Shown here: positions 1 through 11,993 of the stretch, piece by piece
Numbering within the stretch: position 1 is the stretch's first letter
Layout: the number at the start of each line of letters is the position of its first letter
Source of the DNA: Nilaparvata lugens
Taxonomy: Eukaryota; Arthropoda; Insecta; Hemiptera; Delphacidae
Length of the DNA: 64,000 nucleotides
Direction: 5' to 3'
Assembly (NCBI RefSeq): GCF_014356525.2
Contig: NC_052518.1
Span: forward strand, 4,630,162-4,694,161
Program-made: the position numbers and the translations under genes
The notes under the pieces: model-generated
Told to the model about the DNA's origin: nothing
Seen by the model: the letters and a program-made list of their open reading frames with translations, nothing else
Database searches by the model: none

Positions 1-462
1 ACACTCATTACTCAAGAAAATTACAAACGAGTTGATAATTATAATTATAATTATAATTACTAACGTAGGTAGGTACCTAAAAAAAATAAAAGTGGAAACT
101 TTTCAGAGATGAGGTGGAAGAGACTATAATTATAAAGAAGAAAGCAAGATTATGAATAAAACAAGCATTAAGACTAATTGAACAACAAAGTTCGCATAGC
201 TATTTAATAGTTATGCTTTTCGAACCTAATGGTTTTGCAATTACCAACGATGACAATAATTATATTTAATTACATTACGGTACTAGTATGATACTATGAA
301 CAAGTTAACTAGAAAAGTAGAAATGAAAAGGAGTACTACGAAACTAAACTAACAGAACAAACAAAACAATTGATCATAAGTTACTGAAGCAATCAAATGG
401 GTGCAAAGTGTTTTTAATCGTAAGCAAGTAACTCAAGATCTTTTGATTCAAAACTAGGGAGA
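1..462. other. AT-rich flank, no gene seen
   Basis: AT-rich sequence with a short TTATAA microsatellite at about 37-60. It lies on the 3' side of the minus-strand LINE remnant at 463-1060 and may be partly its 3' UTR, but no polyA-like tail or boundary is visible. Confidence 0.4.
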
Positions 463-1060
463 CTATTGAAATAGGAGTTCACTAAGATTATATTCAAGTA
501 TATATTTATCCAAATTTTTCCCTTTTCCGATATTCATATTAATACTCAGGAAATCTCGAGGAAGACTGTTCATCAATCTATTTGATACATAGATGAATTG
601 TCGACGACATACATCAAGCACGGTCCGATCATTATCGTAGATTATGCTAGAAGGTCTTAAGTGGTATATGGGCTCACGCGGCTTGAAATTATTCTCATTT
701 TTCAATATAAAGTGAAGAAGGCTTTTGGTGTACAACTACTGTCTCAGCGTTAAAACATTGAAATCAATAAAAAGATCGTTACTGGGGTATCGTCTAGGTT
801 TGGATGAAATAGCTCTAATTAAAAACTTTTGAACAACGAATAATTTATTGAAATGAAGGTATCTGGCACCCCCCCCCCATGCAATTATTCCGTATTGCAA
901 TACTGATTGTCCATAGGCAAAGTAAAGTATACCAGACGAGCGATTTCCTTATTTTTTAGCATACCAATATTATAGAATTTGTGAATGAGGTATCTTGACC
1001 TACGGCATAAGCTCATAATTTGTACATTCCATCTTAAATGACAATCCAGAAGGAGATTCA
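463..1060 (-). pseudogene. LINE reverse transcriptase C-terminal remnant
   Basis: Read on the minus strand, two frames together give the end of a non-LTR (Jockey/CR1-type) RT. About 1060-880 holds the 'L.W..HI' region followed by the 'VYF' helix. After one frameshift near 885, inside a run of Gs, the frame gives YGIIAWGGG and VQKFLIRAI. After an in-frame TAG near 736 it continues to the 'N.LP' tail. The same order of motifs occurs in the copy at 15600-16348. RT catalytic motifs are absent because the element is 5'-truncated. The stop and the frameshift make it dead. Family assignment is from motif order only. Confidence 0.75.
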
Positions 1061-1261
1061 ACGTCATGTTCGAATCTCTCAAAAAAAGGTTTTGGGTTCT
1101 TTCTAGGCTGATAAGAGGCAAAGGCTTTGACTGTGAATGCCAATGGAGTAACGGTATGATTGAATTATCCATGATACCAGATGAAGCAACTACAGTGCAA
1201 GCCAAACATACAAAAGCCGCTCTCGATAATGCCTCGCTCAGGGCTGAGTCAGCTGTGCTAT

Positions 1262-1628
1262 TTTGGGCTACACGTTATAATGACAGAGGTGAACAACGTT
1301 GCCGATTCTCTGCCTTGCCACTGCCTTACACAGATGATAGCTGATACTGATATTTGATCTAACACTAACGGTTCATTCTTCTTTAGAATTATAAATCCTA
1401 TTTTATTCAAGGAAATCCTCGAATTTTCAAACATTAAACAATAAATTTTCATAGTTGAGATTGAATATGTTCTCAATCAATAATATTTTCACATTGTTGA
1501 AAGTCGATCTGGCAACGTTGCGGAGCTAGGAAAGGATAGCTCTATATGCTTTAGTGAATGATAGACAAGGATGGCAACTACAATGTTAATGAAAATATTC
1601 TGTGCCATTACTACGTGTCAACTATAGA
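1262..1628. mobile_element. MITE-A copy
   Basis: One copy of a short non-autonomous element repeated at least eleven times in the window. The family termini read CTATAGTGAGGTCCACGTTA inward on one side and the reverse complement on the other. Conserved internal blocks include GTTGCCGATTCTCTGCCTTG, CAACGTTGCGGAGCTAG and GAATGATAGACAAGGATAGC. This copy has degenerate outer ends. A TA target suggests Tc1/mariner/pogo relatives, which is inference. Confidence 0.7.
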
Positions 1629-1699
1629 ACAATTTTTTTGAGATTTAATTGAAGATTTTTTTCACAATTCATGTTTGTCCAATAACTTCCAAAGTTCAG

Positions 1700-2027
1700 T
1701 TGGAAAGAATGGTAATTAAATGAAAAATACTAAGAAATTGTCAAAAAACCAGAGATTTATTGATACTTAGAAAGACCGGTTTCGGTTATTACACCATTGT
1801 CAATCTCTCATAAACTGAGATTGTCAGAGATTTTATTGTCAGAGGAGTTTATCAGAGATTGACAATGGTTGAGATCTATCTATATCAGTTTATCAGAGAT
1901 TGAGAATGTTGTAATAACCGAAACCGGTCTTTCTAAGTATCAATAAATCTGTGTTTTTTGACAATTCCTTAGTCTCTTTCATTTAATATGAATAATTACC
2001 ACACTATCAACTTCTCAACTACACAAA
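1700..2027. mobile_element. Penelope-like foldback, short form
   Basis: Palindromic sequence whose outer arms carry GACCGGTTTCGGTTATTACA on the left and its reverse complement on the right, each flanked by the 'aattgtcaaaaaacc' block. The middle is a compressed tandem of TCAGAGATTGACAATGG pieces. The same ends bound the longer foldback at 48228-49405, which still encodes a Penelope-like C-terminus, so this is interpreted as an internally deleted head-to-head copy. Confidence 0.6.
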
Positions 2028-2300
2028 AAAAGAATGGTAATCATTATTTATGAATAATTGCAATATTTCAGTGGTCTTAATTGATTTTTTATATTCGAGT
2101 TTATTCCAGTTTCCATCAACAATCAGACTTTGAGGAAGGATATATTTGTTCCTTGAGCTGCGTTTACAATAGTCAGGTTTCCTTGAATTTATGTTTTCCA
2201 ATATTGAAAACGTGATGTCATGTTCACTTGAATTCAAGTTTTCAAAACCTAAAAATAACATGATTATGGAGTAAATATCCAATTGTACTCAAAGTTTCTA

Positions 2301-2540
2301 CATGTGCATCATACGTCTTCAGTTAGTTTTTTATACATTCTACATTGACTGACTACTGTTTTCATCTCATTTTATTATTTATGGATTGGGATGTAGCTTC
2401 AAGATCCAAGTATAAATGTACATGTGCATCATACGTCTTCAGTTAGTTGTTTTTATACATTCTACATTGATTGACAACTGTTTTCATCTCATTAGATCTT
2501 GTGGATTTGGATGTAGCTTCAAGATTCAAGTTGAGTCCAA
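2301..2540 (+). repeat. 120-bp tandem duplication
   Basis: Two adjacent units of about 120 bp, each beginning ACATGTGCATCATACGTCTT and ending near 'gatgtagcttcaagat'. Related diverged sequence, with alternating 'cttgaattcaag/aacttgaagtcaag' motifs, recurs near 10790, 31380 and 56810, so this is part of a dispersed repeat. Confidence 0.8.
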
Positions 2541-3267
2541 AAGTCAATTTACTTCAGAAAAAAGGTCTACATTGATATAGTTAAATCAAATTTCTGCCTT
2601 TGAAACTTGACTTCAAGTTTGAAAAATAAATGCACTCTACTGAAACGTTAAGAAAAATTGAATTCAAGAGAGCTTGATCAATATGAACACGCCTTTTCGA
2701 ATGTTTATGTTGAGAAAATATTAGATAACTCCTCGATAACTTATTAGATAACTCTGTCTAAAATATTAGATAAAATACTAAAACAACACCTCCAATGTTG
2801 TTTTTGTTGATTGGATGTGTTGGTGTGTGTGACTATACCAACAAACAATTTCTAAAACTCATTCCTGATATACAGACTTTCCAATTATCGAGCTGTTTTG
2901 AATATCGAATCAATTATCTGCTGAGGACTTTCGAAAAGTCATGTAGTTTGCATATGGAAGGGATAAATGGGGAAAACATGTCAACTTGAGTAGACTTGAG
3001 TATAATATGGAGAAATTAAAAGAGCGAACTCTCAAATTCAAATTAATTTTTCAGGCTAAGCGGTTATTGGAACGCGACAAAGCGTGTGATGACGCGACGT
3101 GACACGACATGAGTCAATATTACCACTACACTATCCCCCTTCAAATTAATGTGGAAGTTCATCGTTCCCTACATTATTCCTCCTATATATATGATGCTAC
3201 TCGTGTACAGCACAATATAAAGAGAGATATCTAGTTTTTCTCTATTTTATATTTTTCTCTATATTAT
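2541..3267. other. No gene recognised
   Basis: AT-rich sequence continuing the dispersed 'aacttgacttcaagtt' repeat, then a short block of CGCGAC/TGACACGACATG repeats near 3075-3115. Open frames here are under 65 codons, without family resemblance or convincing splice sites. Confidence 0.3.
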
Positions 3268-3367
3268 TCAGCAAGAGCGACTTAAAATCTAATAACTGTG
3301 TCATTGATAATCTGTCCAACTTTTGCCATGTCAACAAATAAAAAATTAATCTTATTTTATTCTATTC

Positions 3368-3401
<34 letters not shown>

Positions 3402-3975
3402 TCGAGTGACCTGGCTGGCTCAGGTCTGGTGTCAGAGTTTTCAGGTCACAGCTGATCAATTTCAGGGCCTCTGACATGACCTAACGACTGCTTTTTAGGC
3501 AGCCGGGACCGACGGCTTAACGTGTCCATCCGAAACACGGGAGTGGCCCGAGATAAATATCTTACCCGGGCCAGGATTTGAACCCGGGCCTCTGAATCAT
3601 AAAGCCAGCATCTGATCCACTCGACTACGGCCAATCCTATTCTATTCTATTCTATAATCTTGATATATTGCAACAGGAGCGACTTAAAATTTAATAACTG
3701 TGTCATTGATAATCCGTCCAAACTTTGCCATCTCAACGAATAAAAAATTAATTCTATTTTATTCTATTCTATAATCTTGATACATTGTGATAGATGCTAT
3801 CCGTGAATTTTCATTCATACATTCTGAAAACGTAATTTTATAACTGTGTCATTGATAATCTGACCAAACTTTGCCATGTCAACAAATAAAAAATTAATTC
3901 TATTTTATAATCTTGATATAGCCTATTGTGATAAATGCTATCCGTGAATTTTCATTCACACATTCTCAATACGTA
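3268..3975 (+). repeat. Diverged tandem repeat split by a SINE
   Basis: Three to four imperfect copies of a unit containing 'ttaataactgtgtcattgat', 'ccaaactttgccatgtcaac' and 'ttaattctattttattctat'. A (AAT)n run lies at about 3369-3402. The minus-strand SINE at 3396-3635 lies inside one unit, and 'attctattctataat' occurs on both sides as a likely target-site duplication. Confidence 0.7.
3396..3635 (-). mobile_element. tRNA-derived SINE (family 1)
   Basis: On the minus strand the head reads GGCCGTAGTCGAGTGGATCA, containing an A-box-like TAGTCGAGTGG. About 30 bases later GGGTTCAAATCC is a good Pol III B box. A family-specific body follows, with the conserved 'ctcgggccactcccgtgttt' block, and the copy ends in a (ATT)n tail. 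A second copy at 54177-54998 shares head, body and tail. It would be transcribed by RNA polymerase III and mobilised by a LINE. Confidence 0.85.
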
Positions 3976-4907
3976 AGATATCTTGAGAAAATGATTATCC
4001 TCGTTTTCCAGACATTCCAGAAGATAATAAGCATGATTCTGATTGTGAAATGGAGTACCAATGAAAGTTAGACCTATGATTAGTATGAAAGGGGCTGAGA
4101 GGTCACTTGGGGATTGTATATTAAAGTTAAAATCTGGGAGCACCTGAGTAGGTGCTTCTTTACAATCATAGCATTGAATTCTCCGTGTCTGCTCATTTCT
4201 ATAAAAGATAATTCATTCTTCGTGGAAATTCGAATTAAAATGTTCTCCAAACGAATGCTTAGCAAGCAGTGTACAGCTACGTTTTCCTCAACGTTTTCCT
4301 CATTTGGAGCAGTTCTTATTGGGAGAGTAAATCCCCAAGCAAATGATGCTCTCTCCAACTGATGCTCTTTTTTGTTTTAATAATCTCCAAGTCGAAATAT
4401 CTCAAAAACAAATTGTGAATTTATGATTTTTTGGACAGTTTTATTCAACTTATTTCCTTGTGCTATTTAGTACTTCGTTCAATATTTGCAGTAGCAGAGG
4501 TCATTAGATCTACTTATTGCATAGAAGTCATTATTTCTGTTTATCATTTTTTTGATTGAATAGAGGTAGCTCTTATCAACTCTTCCATAAGATATTTGGG
4601 ATTATTGTCATTATAAATGAGAAAAATTATACGCTCCAACATCGTCTCTTCATTTCTCTTTCTCCTTCTTCTGTGGGCCAAAAAGATTTCTATCTCATTT
4701 CATAAAAGTCCATAGTTTTTCCAATCATTTCTTCTATTGAATTGGGGTGGGTTCAATCAATTCTTTTATCGGATTAATTGTCATTAAAAATGTAAGCGTC
4801 TGTACGTTATGAAGATTTCTATTTCATTGCTTAGTAGCGTCATCATTCGAATCAATCATATTGTCATTACGCTTCCCATATTAGACGAATTGGCGCGCTG
4901 ACATAGA
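3976..4907. other. No gene recognised
   Basis: Mixed AT-rich sequence. Overlapping frames of 80-92 codons on both strands at 4080-4362 cover the same bases, lack splice sites and resemble nothing I know, so neither is called. Poly-pyrimidine stretches occur near 4650-4680. Confidence 0.3.
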
Positions 4908-5559
4908 GCAATATGAATGAATTTAAGCATTTGCTTATACTTCCAAAATATGGAGCATTTGCTTCATTTTCTATGAATAAACGTGAGCAAAACCTCTTGC
5001 AAATGCTCATCAAAAAATAGTTCGAGCATTTGCTCAAAAGTAAAAGCTTATACTCAAAATTGTTTGAATAAACTAGAGCATTTGCTCAACTCTAGGGCAT
5101 TTAAGAAGATGCGAGTGTAGACGATTATAAGAAGCTATTGATATTATAAGAATATGCTGAAGATTATTATAGAGATGACATTTTTTACGCTATTATTTCA
5201 AAATTCTAAACTCAACTAACCTAAAACTCTATTCATTCCATAAATAGAAAAGAGAGCAGACGACGTAAACACAAGCGGTGCCCCCTACTTGCATATTTAG
5301 CGCTTCCGTGAGCTATAAAAACAAAGTAAGGCTACAAAAGCGAATCAGCTGATGAAAAATCTTTAAAATACGTGAGCATTTGCTCCAGAGTTCAGGAGCA
5401 TAAGGTAAAAGTATAAAGTAAAGCTTATTCATATAAAAATGAGCAAATGCTTTTGCTTCTACTTTTTGCTCATGAGCAAAACCTTATGCTCCATGCTCTT
5501 GCATGGATTTGCAAGGAAATGCTCTTGCATTTGCTCTGGTTTTATTCATATGGGCCATT
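4908..5559 (-). mobile_element. TIR element B, internally deleted copy
   Basis: Reverse-orientation copy of the family at 5960-6848 and 11994-12841. The terminus at 5559 reads inward as AATGGCCCATATGAATAAAA. The body carries six copies of the hyphenated palindrome AGCA(AA/TT)TGCT near both ends and the shared core 'aaaagcgaatcagctgat'. It lacks roughly 230 bp of middle sequence present in the other two copies. No transposase is encoded, so it is non-autonomous; the superfamily is unknown. Confidence 0.8.
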
Positions 5560-5686
5560 GATGCTGTGAGAAGAACTGGGTTCATCTTAAAGGCATCAAT
5601 TGCTATAATGAACATTTTCGTTTATGAATCGAGACTCTTGAAAAGAAGCTGCACAATAGTATTGTCCTGATAATGATCTTGAGGGG

Positions 5687-5959
5687 GCCGGTTTCAAAGT
5701 TCGGGATTTATCCAAGTCCTAGACTTTAAACAGCTGGAGTCAGAAAATTGGCTTTCCAGAACGGGGCGTAGTCGCAGTGTTCATGACAGTAATTGCAGTT
5801 TTCATTTTCTCATTTCTATAATTGGAAACGTTTTTCCTTGACGAAATCAAACATTCCTAAATAATTCAAAATAGCTGAAACTTCACACTATTTCATCTTT
5901 ATTTTATTCCGTGTTCAATTTTCTAGTTTTTCAAAATTTAATTCAAACGTGACTATGAC
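5687..5959 (+). mobile_element. TIR element E, one end
   Basis: Begins with a terminus also seen reversed at 40183: GGTTTC, then 'ctagactttaaacagctggag', TTGGCTTTCCAGAACGGGGC and GTAGTC. The right side is cut off by element B starting at 5960. The more complete copy at 39869-40183 shows both inverted ends. Confidence 0.65.
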
Positions 5960-6848
5960 AATGGCCCATATGAATAAAACCAGAGCAAATGCTCATGAGC
6001 AAGAGCATGGAGCATAAGGTTTTGCTCATTAGCAAAAGGTAGAAGCAAAAGCATTTGCTCATTTTTATATGAATAAGCTTTACCTTATACTCTCACCTTA
6101 TGCTCCTGAACTCTGGAGCAAATAGCAAATGCTCAAGTATTTTAAAGATTTTTCATCAGCTGATTCGCTTTTGTAGCCTTACTTTGTTTTTATAGCTCAC
6201 GGAAGCGCTAGATATGCAAGTAGGGGGCACCGCTTGTGTTTGCGTCGTCTGCTCTCTTTTCTATTTATGAATAGAGTTCTAGGTTAGTTGAGTTTAGAAA
6301 CAATAGCGTGAAAAATCTCATCTCTATAATAATCTTCAGCATAATCTTATAATATCAATAGCCAGCCTTCTTATAATCGTCTACACTCTCATCTTCTTAA
6401 ATGCCTATTTCCTATTTTGTGATGGCTATCTTGATATCAGGTAGCTATCTTTTGTATTTATTCTTTGTAGGGATAATGGTGATATATAATAATGGTTGAA
6501 TCTAGGAAGAGTTTTATAGTTCTCAACTATCGGTTGTGATCGTATCTGGTATAGTTTCCTCTTCCTCATACGAATTAGTTGAGTCATTCTACTATGAGCA
6601 AAAGGTGATAAGCTGCTCTAGACTAGGCTCACTTTTTTGAAGCATTTGCTTCAGAAGTTGAGCAAATAATGCTCTAGTTGATTCATACAGATTTGAGTAT
6701 AAGCTTTTACTCTTGAGCAAATGCTCCAACTATTTTTTTGATGAGCATGAGCAAAAAGTTTTGCTCACGTTTATTCATAGAAAATTAAGCAAATGCTCCA
6801 TATTTTAGAAGTATAAGCAAATGCTCAACTTTATTCATATGGCCCATT
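5960..6848 (+). mobile_element. TIR element B, full-length copy
   Basis: Bounded by AATGGCCCATATGAATAAAA and its reverse complement at 6848. Seven exact AGCAAATGCT or AGCATTTGCT motifs sit in clusters within about 200 bp of each end, while the middle has none, as expected for subterminal protein-binding sites. The 889-bp body has no coding frame. Confidence 0.85.
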
Positions 6849-7186
6849 AACTGTTCATTCTTGTTTCACATAATCAATTACTTCTATTCACCAAGAAATA
6901 TAATCTTCATTTTTCGAATAATAGATTTTTTGAAATTGAATATTTTGATTATTGATTATATTTCCACATTGTTAAGAACGATCGAGCAACGTTGCGGAGC
7001 TAGGAAAAGATAGCGCTATCTGCTTTGTCGAATGATAGACAAGGATAGCAACATTGTTGAAAAACGATCTGAGAACGTAACGCAGCTAGAAAAGGATAGC
7101 GCACTCTCGTTTGTTGAATAATGAACGAGGATAGAAACACCGAAGTTGATCAAATTCTGCCATTATAACGTGGACCTCACAATAGG
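6849..7186. mobile_element. MITE-A copy with internal duplication
   Basis: Right part of a MITE-A element ending CCATTATAACGTGGACCTCA. The block 'acattgttgaaaaacgatct ... ggatagcaac' is present twice in tandem (about 88 bp each, 6970-7140). The left part is replaced by element B. Confidence 0.75.
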
Positions 7187-7533
7187 TTGTAAGCTGTATC
7201 AACAGATAAAGCCTGAACGTTTAGGTGTGGAATGGGCCAATTTCTTGAAGATTACACGCGTTTTGAGCAAACTCATAGCGTCATCAGGTCTAAAATTACC
7301 AAATCACTGCTTAAGTAAATGTATTAGTGTTAAAGTGAACATTCTGTTGTTGAAGTGAATGCTCAAGTGTTAAAGTGCATGCTCTATAGTGAGGTCCACA
7401 TTATAATGGCAGTGTACGATTGACAATACTGTTGCTGTCCTTTTCAATCATACAACAAAACAGAGAGCACTATCTCTCTATCGCTTTGCAATGTTGTCTA
7501 TATGCCTGAATATTTTATATTTACTTTTGACAG

Positions 7534-7635
7534 TGTCACCTGGTCATATGGGACATATATATGAATCATATATTTATCTCATATTGATCAGGATTTTAGA
7601 GTTTTAATTTAAAAAAGTTTAATGAACAGTGTTTG
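7534..7635 (+). repeat. Fragment of LTR-like repeat
   Basis: About 100 bp beginning TGTCACCTGGTCATATGGGA that is nearly identical to 9641-9742, the start of the putative LTR at 9641-10428. It stops exactly where the LINE coding frame becomes recognisable, giving a chimeric junction. Confidence 0.7.
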
Positions 7636-8364
7636 ATGCAAGCAGCGACATGGTTTAGGGCTAACGGCTTCATGCTCAACGAGAATAAAACACAGACTAT
7701 GCACTTCACCCTTAGAGGTGGCTTAGATTGTGTGGATGCAATAAGCGATGTAAAATTTCTGGGGATATTCATTGACAGATATTTGACTTGGGAAGCTCAT
7801 ATTAATTATATATCAAGCAAACTTTCAAGAGTGATTTATCTGATCAGACAACTGAAAAATCATGTTCCAGATAATTATTTGAGATCGATATATTTTGCCT
7901 TTTTTCAGAGTATTGCAACATATGGCATACTACTGTGGGGAAATAGTAGTCATGCAGAAAATATTTTATTATTGCAAAAGAAGGTGGTCAGGGTTTTAAC
8001 TGATTCTCATAGACTAGCACACTGTAAGCCTCTTTTCGTCCAGCTTAGAATAATGACAATAGTGAATTTTTACATTTATACTGTATCGTTGCATGTTAAA
8101 AAAAACTCATCCAATTTAAAATTAAGGCATCAAACTCATAGCTATAACACAAGAAATTGTCATAGGATTGATATTCCCTATCATAGGTTATCCAAAACAG
8201 CCAAAAGTTATGATACATTTGGTATAAAAATTTGCAATAAATTACCTTCAGATTTAATATCAGAGACAGAAAAGAAATTTAAGACGAGATTATTGAATTG
8301 GCTTGTGATAAATCCTTTTTATAGTGTTGAAGAGTTCTTTGAGAGTGAAATAATTGTTGCTTAG
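7633..8364 (+). pseudogene. LINE reverse transcriptase C-terminal fragment
   Basis: An open frame of about 240 codons that starts inside an RT. The first recognisable residues are WFRANGFMLNENKTQ, the segment after the catalytic YADD. Then come FLGIFIDRYLTWEAHI, VYF-like and YGILLWGNSS motifs, and the tail HSYNTRN with 'NKLPSDL'. This order is typical of Jockey/CR1-type LINEs. A 3' UTR to about 8655 has AATAAA near 8621 and an (ATTT)n tail. The frame has no internal stop but lacks the catalytic core, so it is a 5'-truncated copy rather than a functional gene. Confidence 0.85.
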
Positions 8365-8949
8365 AGTTAAGAGGTTTCTATTTGTATTTATATATTGTTC
8401 TAAAGGCTCAAGTTGTGCTGTAAGGAATATGTTTTGTACATTCAAATGAATATTATTATTTGAAAATCCAATTGACTTACAGTTTACTTAGATACTGTAT
8501 TATTTTAAGACTCAGTAATGTAATTTTGTATGTACAGTTGCTGTAAAATTTGATTTTATCTTTTGTCTTACTATAATCAATATTTGACTTTGCCTATTGT
8601 TCTAAGAATTTAACGGCAATAAAATCATATTTATTCATTTATTTATTTATTTTATGACAAGGCAGAGAATCGGCAACGCTGTTTTCCCGTCTTTCACCAC
8701 TGCTACTATGACGTGGATCTCACTATAGGAGAAATACAGCTGTCACTAAGGATGGATCTACCATTTTGGACCAGAGAGCAAACATCCGAGCTAATGGAGA
8801 CTCTACATTACCAATGACGTAGTTCCATTAATTTGAGCTAGCTGTAGATTATCACTACTGTATAATACAGTATTATACTCTGTAATGCTGTATAATTGAA
8901 TATGATAATAGGCATGTTCCATTAGAGTACATTAAGATTAGATAATTCT

Positions 8950-9455
8950 ATTCAATAAAGTAAATTCGTTGATGGGAAGACCTCTGAGGGAAGGTCTCAC
9001 CTCGCCTGTATATAAGCCGTTAATGGCCTTACAGATATCACACATCAGCCGGGTCCGACAATCTAACGTGCTCAATCGATAACAATAGAATGACCTGGTT
9101 GATAACGTTTTCCGATGAGTTTGTTTGAACGAGGAATCTCTACCACAGTATACATACAGTACGGAAACTTGGCTAGTACCCTGACGCTAAAATCCGCCAT
9201 CTTGTTAGGAAGCGCCGCATTGTAATAGTATTGATGGTAGGTTCGGATCACTTCAATGATCCGGATCAATTGATCTCGTTCACTGCTACGAGCCAATCAG
9301 AAGACCAGGATTGGAACTTCCCAAGGTCACGTGACGGGTTTAGTATTGGGGTCATGTAAAAACCATTGGTTAGATAAGCGATTGATTACAAGTTTCCATT
9401 CTGTACCTATTCTGTGTCTCTAAGCTTCTACTCAGGCACTATTCACTAGACCACG
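8950..9455 (-). mobile_element. tRNA-derived SINE (family 2)
   Basis: On the minus strand the head near 9455 contains TGGTCTAGTGAATAGTGCC, resembling a tRNA A box. AGTTCCAATCC near 9310 is a weak B box. The 3' body, with CCCGGCTGATGTGTGATATC and 'ggcttatata', recurs at 12850-13015. The A-to-B-box distance is longer than in a tRNA, so the promoter is probably interrupted. A 74-codon minus frame inside (9072-9296) is not called as a gene. Confidence 0.5.
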
Positions 9456-9640
9456 GATGACTACATTCTATTCAATAATGTGCAGTTTTGAAGTATTTGG
9501 ATATTAGGGGTTTGTTTAACGATGGTTTTACCAGTTTTTGGAATATTATATGAAGGACAATTCAATACAAGATTGAAAAAATGGAAGATAAGAATCCTGG
9601 GCTGAGTTCCTTGATAAGTTGATATAATTAGTGTGATATC

Positions 9641-10428
9641 TGTCACCTGGTCATATGGGACATATATTTGAATCATATATTTATCTCATATTGATCAGGA
9701 TTTTAGAGTTTTAATTTAGAAAAGTTTAATGAACAGTGTTTTTGTCTTTGAACAATTTTTGTCATCGACAGAAAGATTGTTTATTTCATTTGTTGTCAAA
9801 ATTAATGTAGTTTCTCTTTTGTTTTTAATAACAAACGTGCCGCTTGTGCGACAGATAAAAATATGTACTGAAATGTATTTCATGTTTGGCATTGACTGAG
9901 TTATATTTTATATTTTAAGAGTAAAATAAATTTTACTCTTGGTCGTTGTGTGAGAGTCGGTGTGTGAGCTCATTCGTTAGGACTGTGAGTAAAGTCCGGC
10001 TGTTCTGGTGAAGGGGATTGATTTTGCTCTTGTTTTATAATACAGTTTTCCTGTCGCAGTTCGGGCAGTTTAAAGAGAATTGTATTATTGAATAGGACGG
10101 GATCTGAACCCATTTCATTAGATCAGTTATTTTGATTTTTAATTGATAATTAACGCCGCGAAATACCAGTGGATGCCAAAGTGGGAAGCTATTTCAAAAA
10201 GGTAGGTGACTACTGAGTCATTGTTCTTAAATTTTTCATAACCATAAACATTGAATCTTCATTAGCAGCAAAGCGAGTAGCCCCTGAAATATTCATCTGA
10301 TTATTATTATTTCGTAATTTCTAAATATAATTCTAATTTTGTAATAAATAATTTATTGTTTTGTTTTAAATATCAAAAACCTGTACGATCTTTTCTTGTG
10401 TTTTTTTTTTCATTTTCCCACCCTTACA
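9641..10428 (+). repeat. Possible solo LTR
   Basis: Starts TGTCACCTGG and can be closed at CCCTTACA, giving a TG...CA unit of about 790 bp with AATAAA near 9927. Only the first 100 bp is present elsewhere (7534-7635). No matching second LTR, primer-binding site or coding sequence is nearby, and I could not confirm a target-site duplication, so the LTR reading is inference. Confidence 0.35.
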
Positions 10429-11993
10429 TATTGGTGAAGGCAAATATATTGCTTACATATCATAACCTCAAACTTTAGACAACATTAAATTTTTATCAAA
10501 ATTTTTGGAGAGAAATAGTACAGGCTCAGCCTATTTCTTCCTCCAATGTCATAATTATTTATCATGATTGTAGTATTTTGAACGATAAATAAATTTCTAT
10601 ATTGTAAGCAATAGTTTTTATCATTCACGTTAATATAATAAGTTACGATGATTCTTCTCTCCACTCTTGTTATTCTCAAGTTGAACCATACATTGATAAA
10701 TTTTGATACACATTGTATCAAGATCAATTGAGGGCATTTACATTAGTCAATTTACTCGAATTCTAGTTTTGTGTAAAATGAATGTATTTTGCAAACTTGA
10801 AGACAAGTTTACAAGGAGAGAAACTTGAATCCACTATACTTCATCAAGTTTTGTAGATGTTGAATGGTTTGACTTATTGTATTCAACTTGAATCTTCAAG
10901 GTAAAATTCAACCTACAAACGCGAAAATAAGATAAAACCAGTTTTCGGTTAACATAGAGTGTCTAAAACAACTGAATAGAAAGGTTGGATGCAAAAGAAA
11001 GTTTGATATGAGGAAGAAACCTTTGAGATTAATTGTATTTCCACTTCGAAATCATAATTATTATACTTTTGAAGTTATACTAGCTTTACCAAAAGATTCG
11101 AAGAGACTTGACCAATGTGTATGTGCGAGTAGCTTTATCGATTCAGTGACGAATTTGATAATTCTGAGATCTATTTGTTGGAAATCATGTCTTTAATCTG
11201 AGACCCATCTTCCGAGAAGTAGATAGACAAGATGAATGGAAATGAAACTGGAGATAAATAGCAGATAATGATCATTAAGATGATCAACCATTAAGATTAA
11301 TGATGGATGAATTATGAACGTTTCAGGATGGCTGCAAATCACGAGTAGGAAATTTAGAACAAAATCACTTAATGATAGCGATCCTGGCTCATGAGTGGTC
11401 TACCGTCTCTCCCCATTAATCTCAACTTGATCCGAGACGAGCGTTTAGCTAACCTCTTACTTAATTCCCGTATAAAACAGAGAATCTGTCTTTCTCAGAC
11501 GCATTCCGGAGAAATTTTGCTGCAATCTTTGGACGTTGGGTGATGTTATTATCACTGGTGCATCCCCAAAGTTCACGTCATAAATCTATACCCATTTTGT
11601 GATTCCTTTAAGATTTCTCTTTTCAAAACACAGGAATATTGTCTATTCTTGTCATTCTACATGGCGTAATTTGGTGTCAACATGTTAACATCTTAAAGTA
11701 CTTTCCAATGGTTGCTAATCTCTCTGCATTTGATTTCTTTTTCACCTTTTTCTGCTTCATTTCTTCATCTTCTTGATTTTCATGAATTTTCATCAACTTC
11801 TCAATTTCTCCATCTTCATCATCATCTTCTTCTTCATTTCTTTCTTCATCATCTTTATTTCTCCTTCTCAGCTTTGCATCGTACTAAGCAATTTGACTCA
11901 TGTGAATTTTTCATGTAGAACAGGTTATAACACCATAATGAATCAATCAATAGGATGTACCAACAATTAAGTTAAATCACAAACCAGACCCAT
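10429..11993. other. Intergenic with dispersed repeats
   Basis: Holds a copy of the 'ggagagaaatagtacaggct' dispersed repeat (about 10490-10620; also 32810-32950 and 51530-51700), a copy of the 'cttgaatcttcaaggtaaaa' repeat (10790-10930; also 56810-56980), and a pyrimidine-rich CTTCATC tract at 11740-11870. Frames in the tract are low-complexity by-products. Confidence 0.45.
11471..11500 (+). promoter_or_regulatory. TATA-like plus initiator-like pair
   Basis: TATAAAA at 11471-11477 is followed 24 bases later by TCAGA at 11495, spacing compatible with an arthropod core promoter. No coding exon is identified downstream, so this may be chance. Confidence 0.15.

Larger units (their letters stand above)
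7381..8743. mobile_element. MITE-A copy split by a LINE
   Basis: The left half (7381-7500) starts CTATAGTGAGGTCCACATTA and the right half (about 8658-8743) ends GACGTGGATCTCACTATAGG. The 1.15 kb between them holds an LTR-like fragment and a LINE, so this MITE was the insertion target. Confidence 0.7.

Noticed and set aside
4080..4362. Sense and antisense frames of 82-92 codons
   Set aside because: Mutually overlapping, unrecognised, and without splice sites or composition support.
9072..9296. 74-codon minus frame
   Set aside because: Lies wholly inside the SINE family 2 copy and is not recognised as a protein.
11712..11970. Overlapping frames rich in Phe, Ser and Leu
   Set aside because: Translation of a CTTCATC pyrimidine tract.
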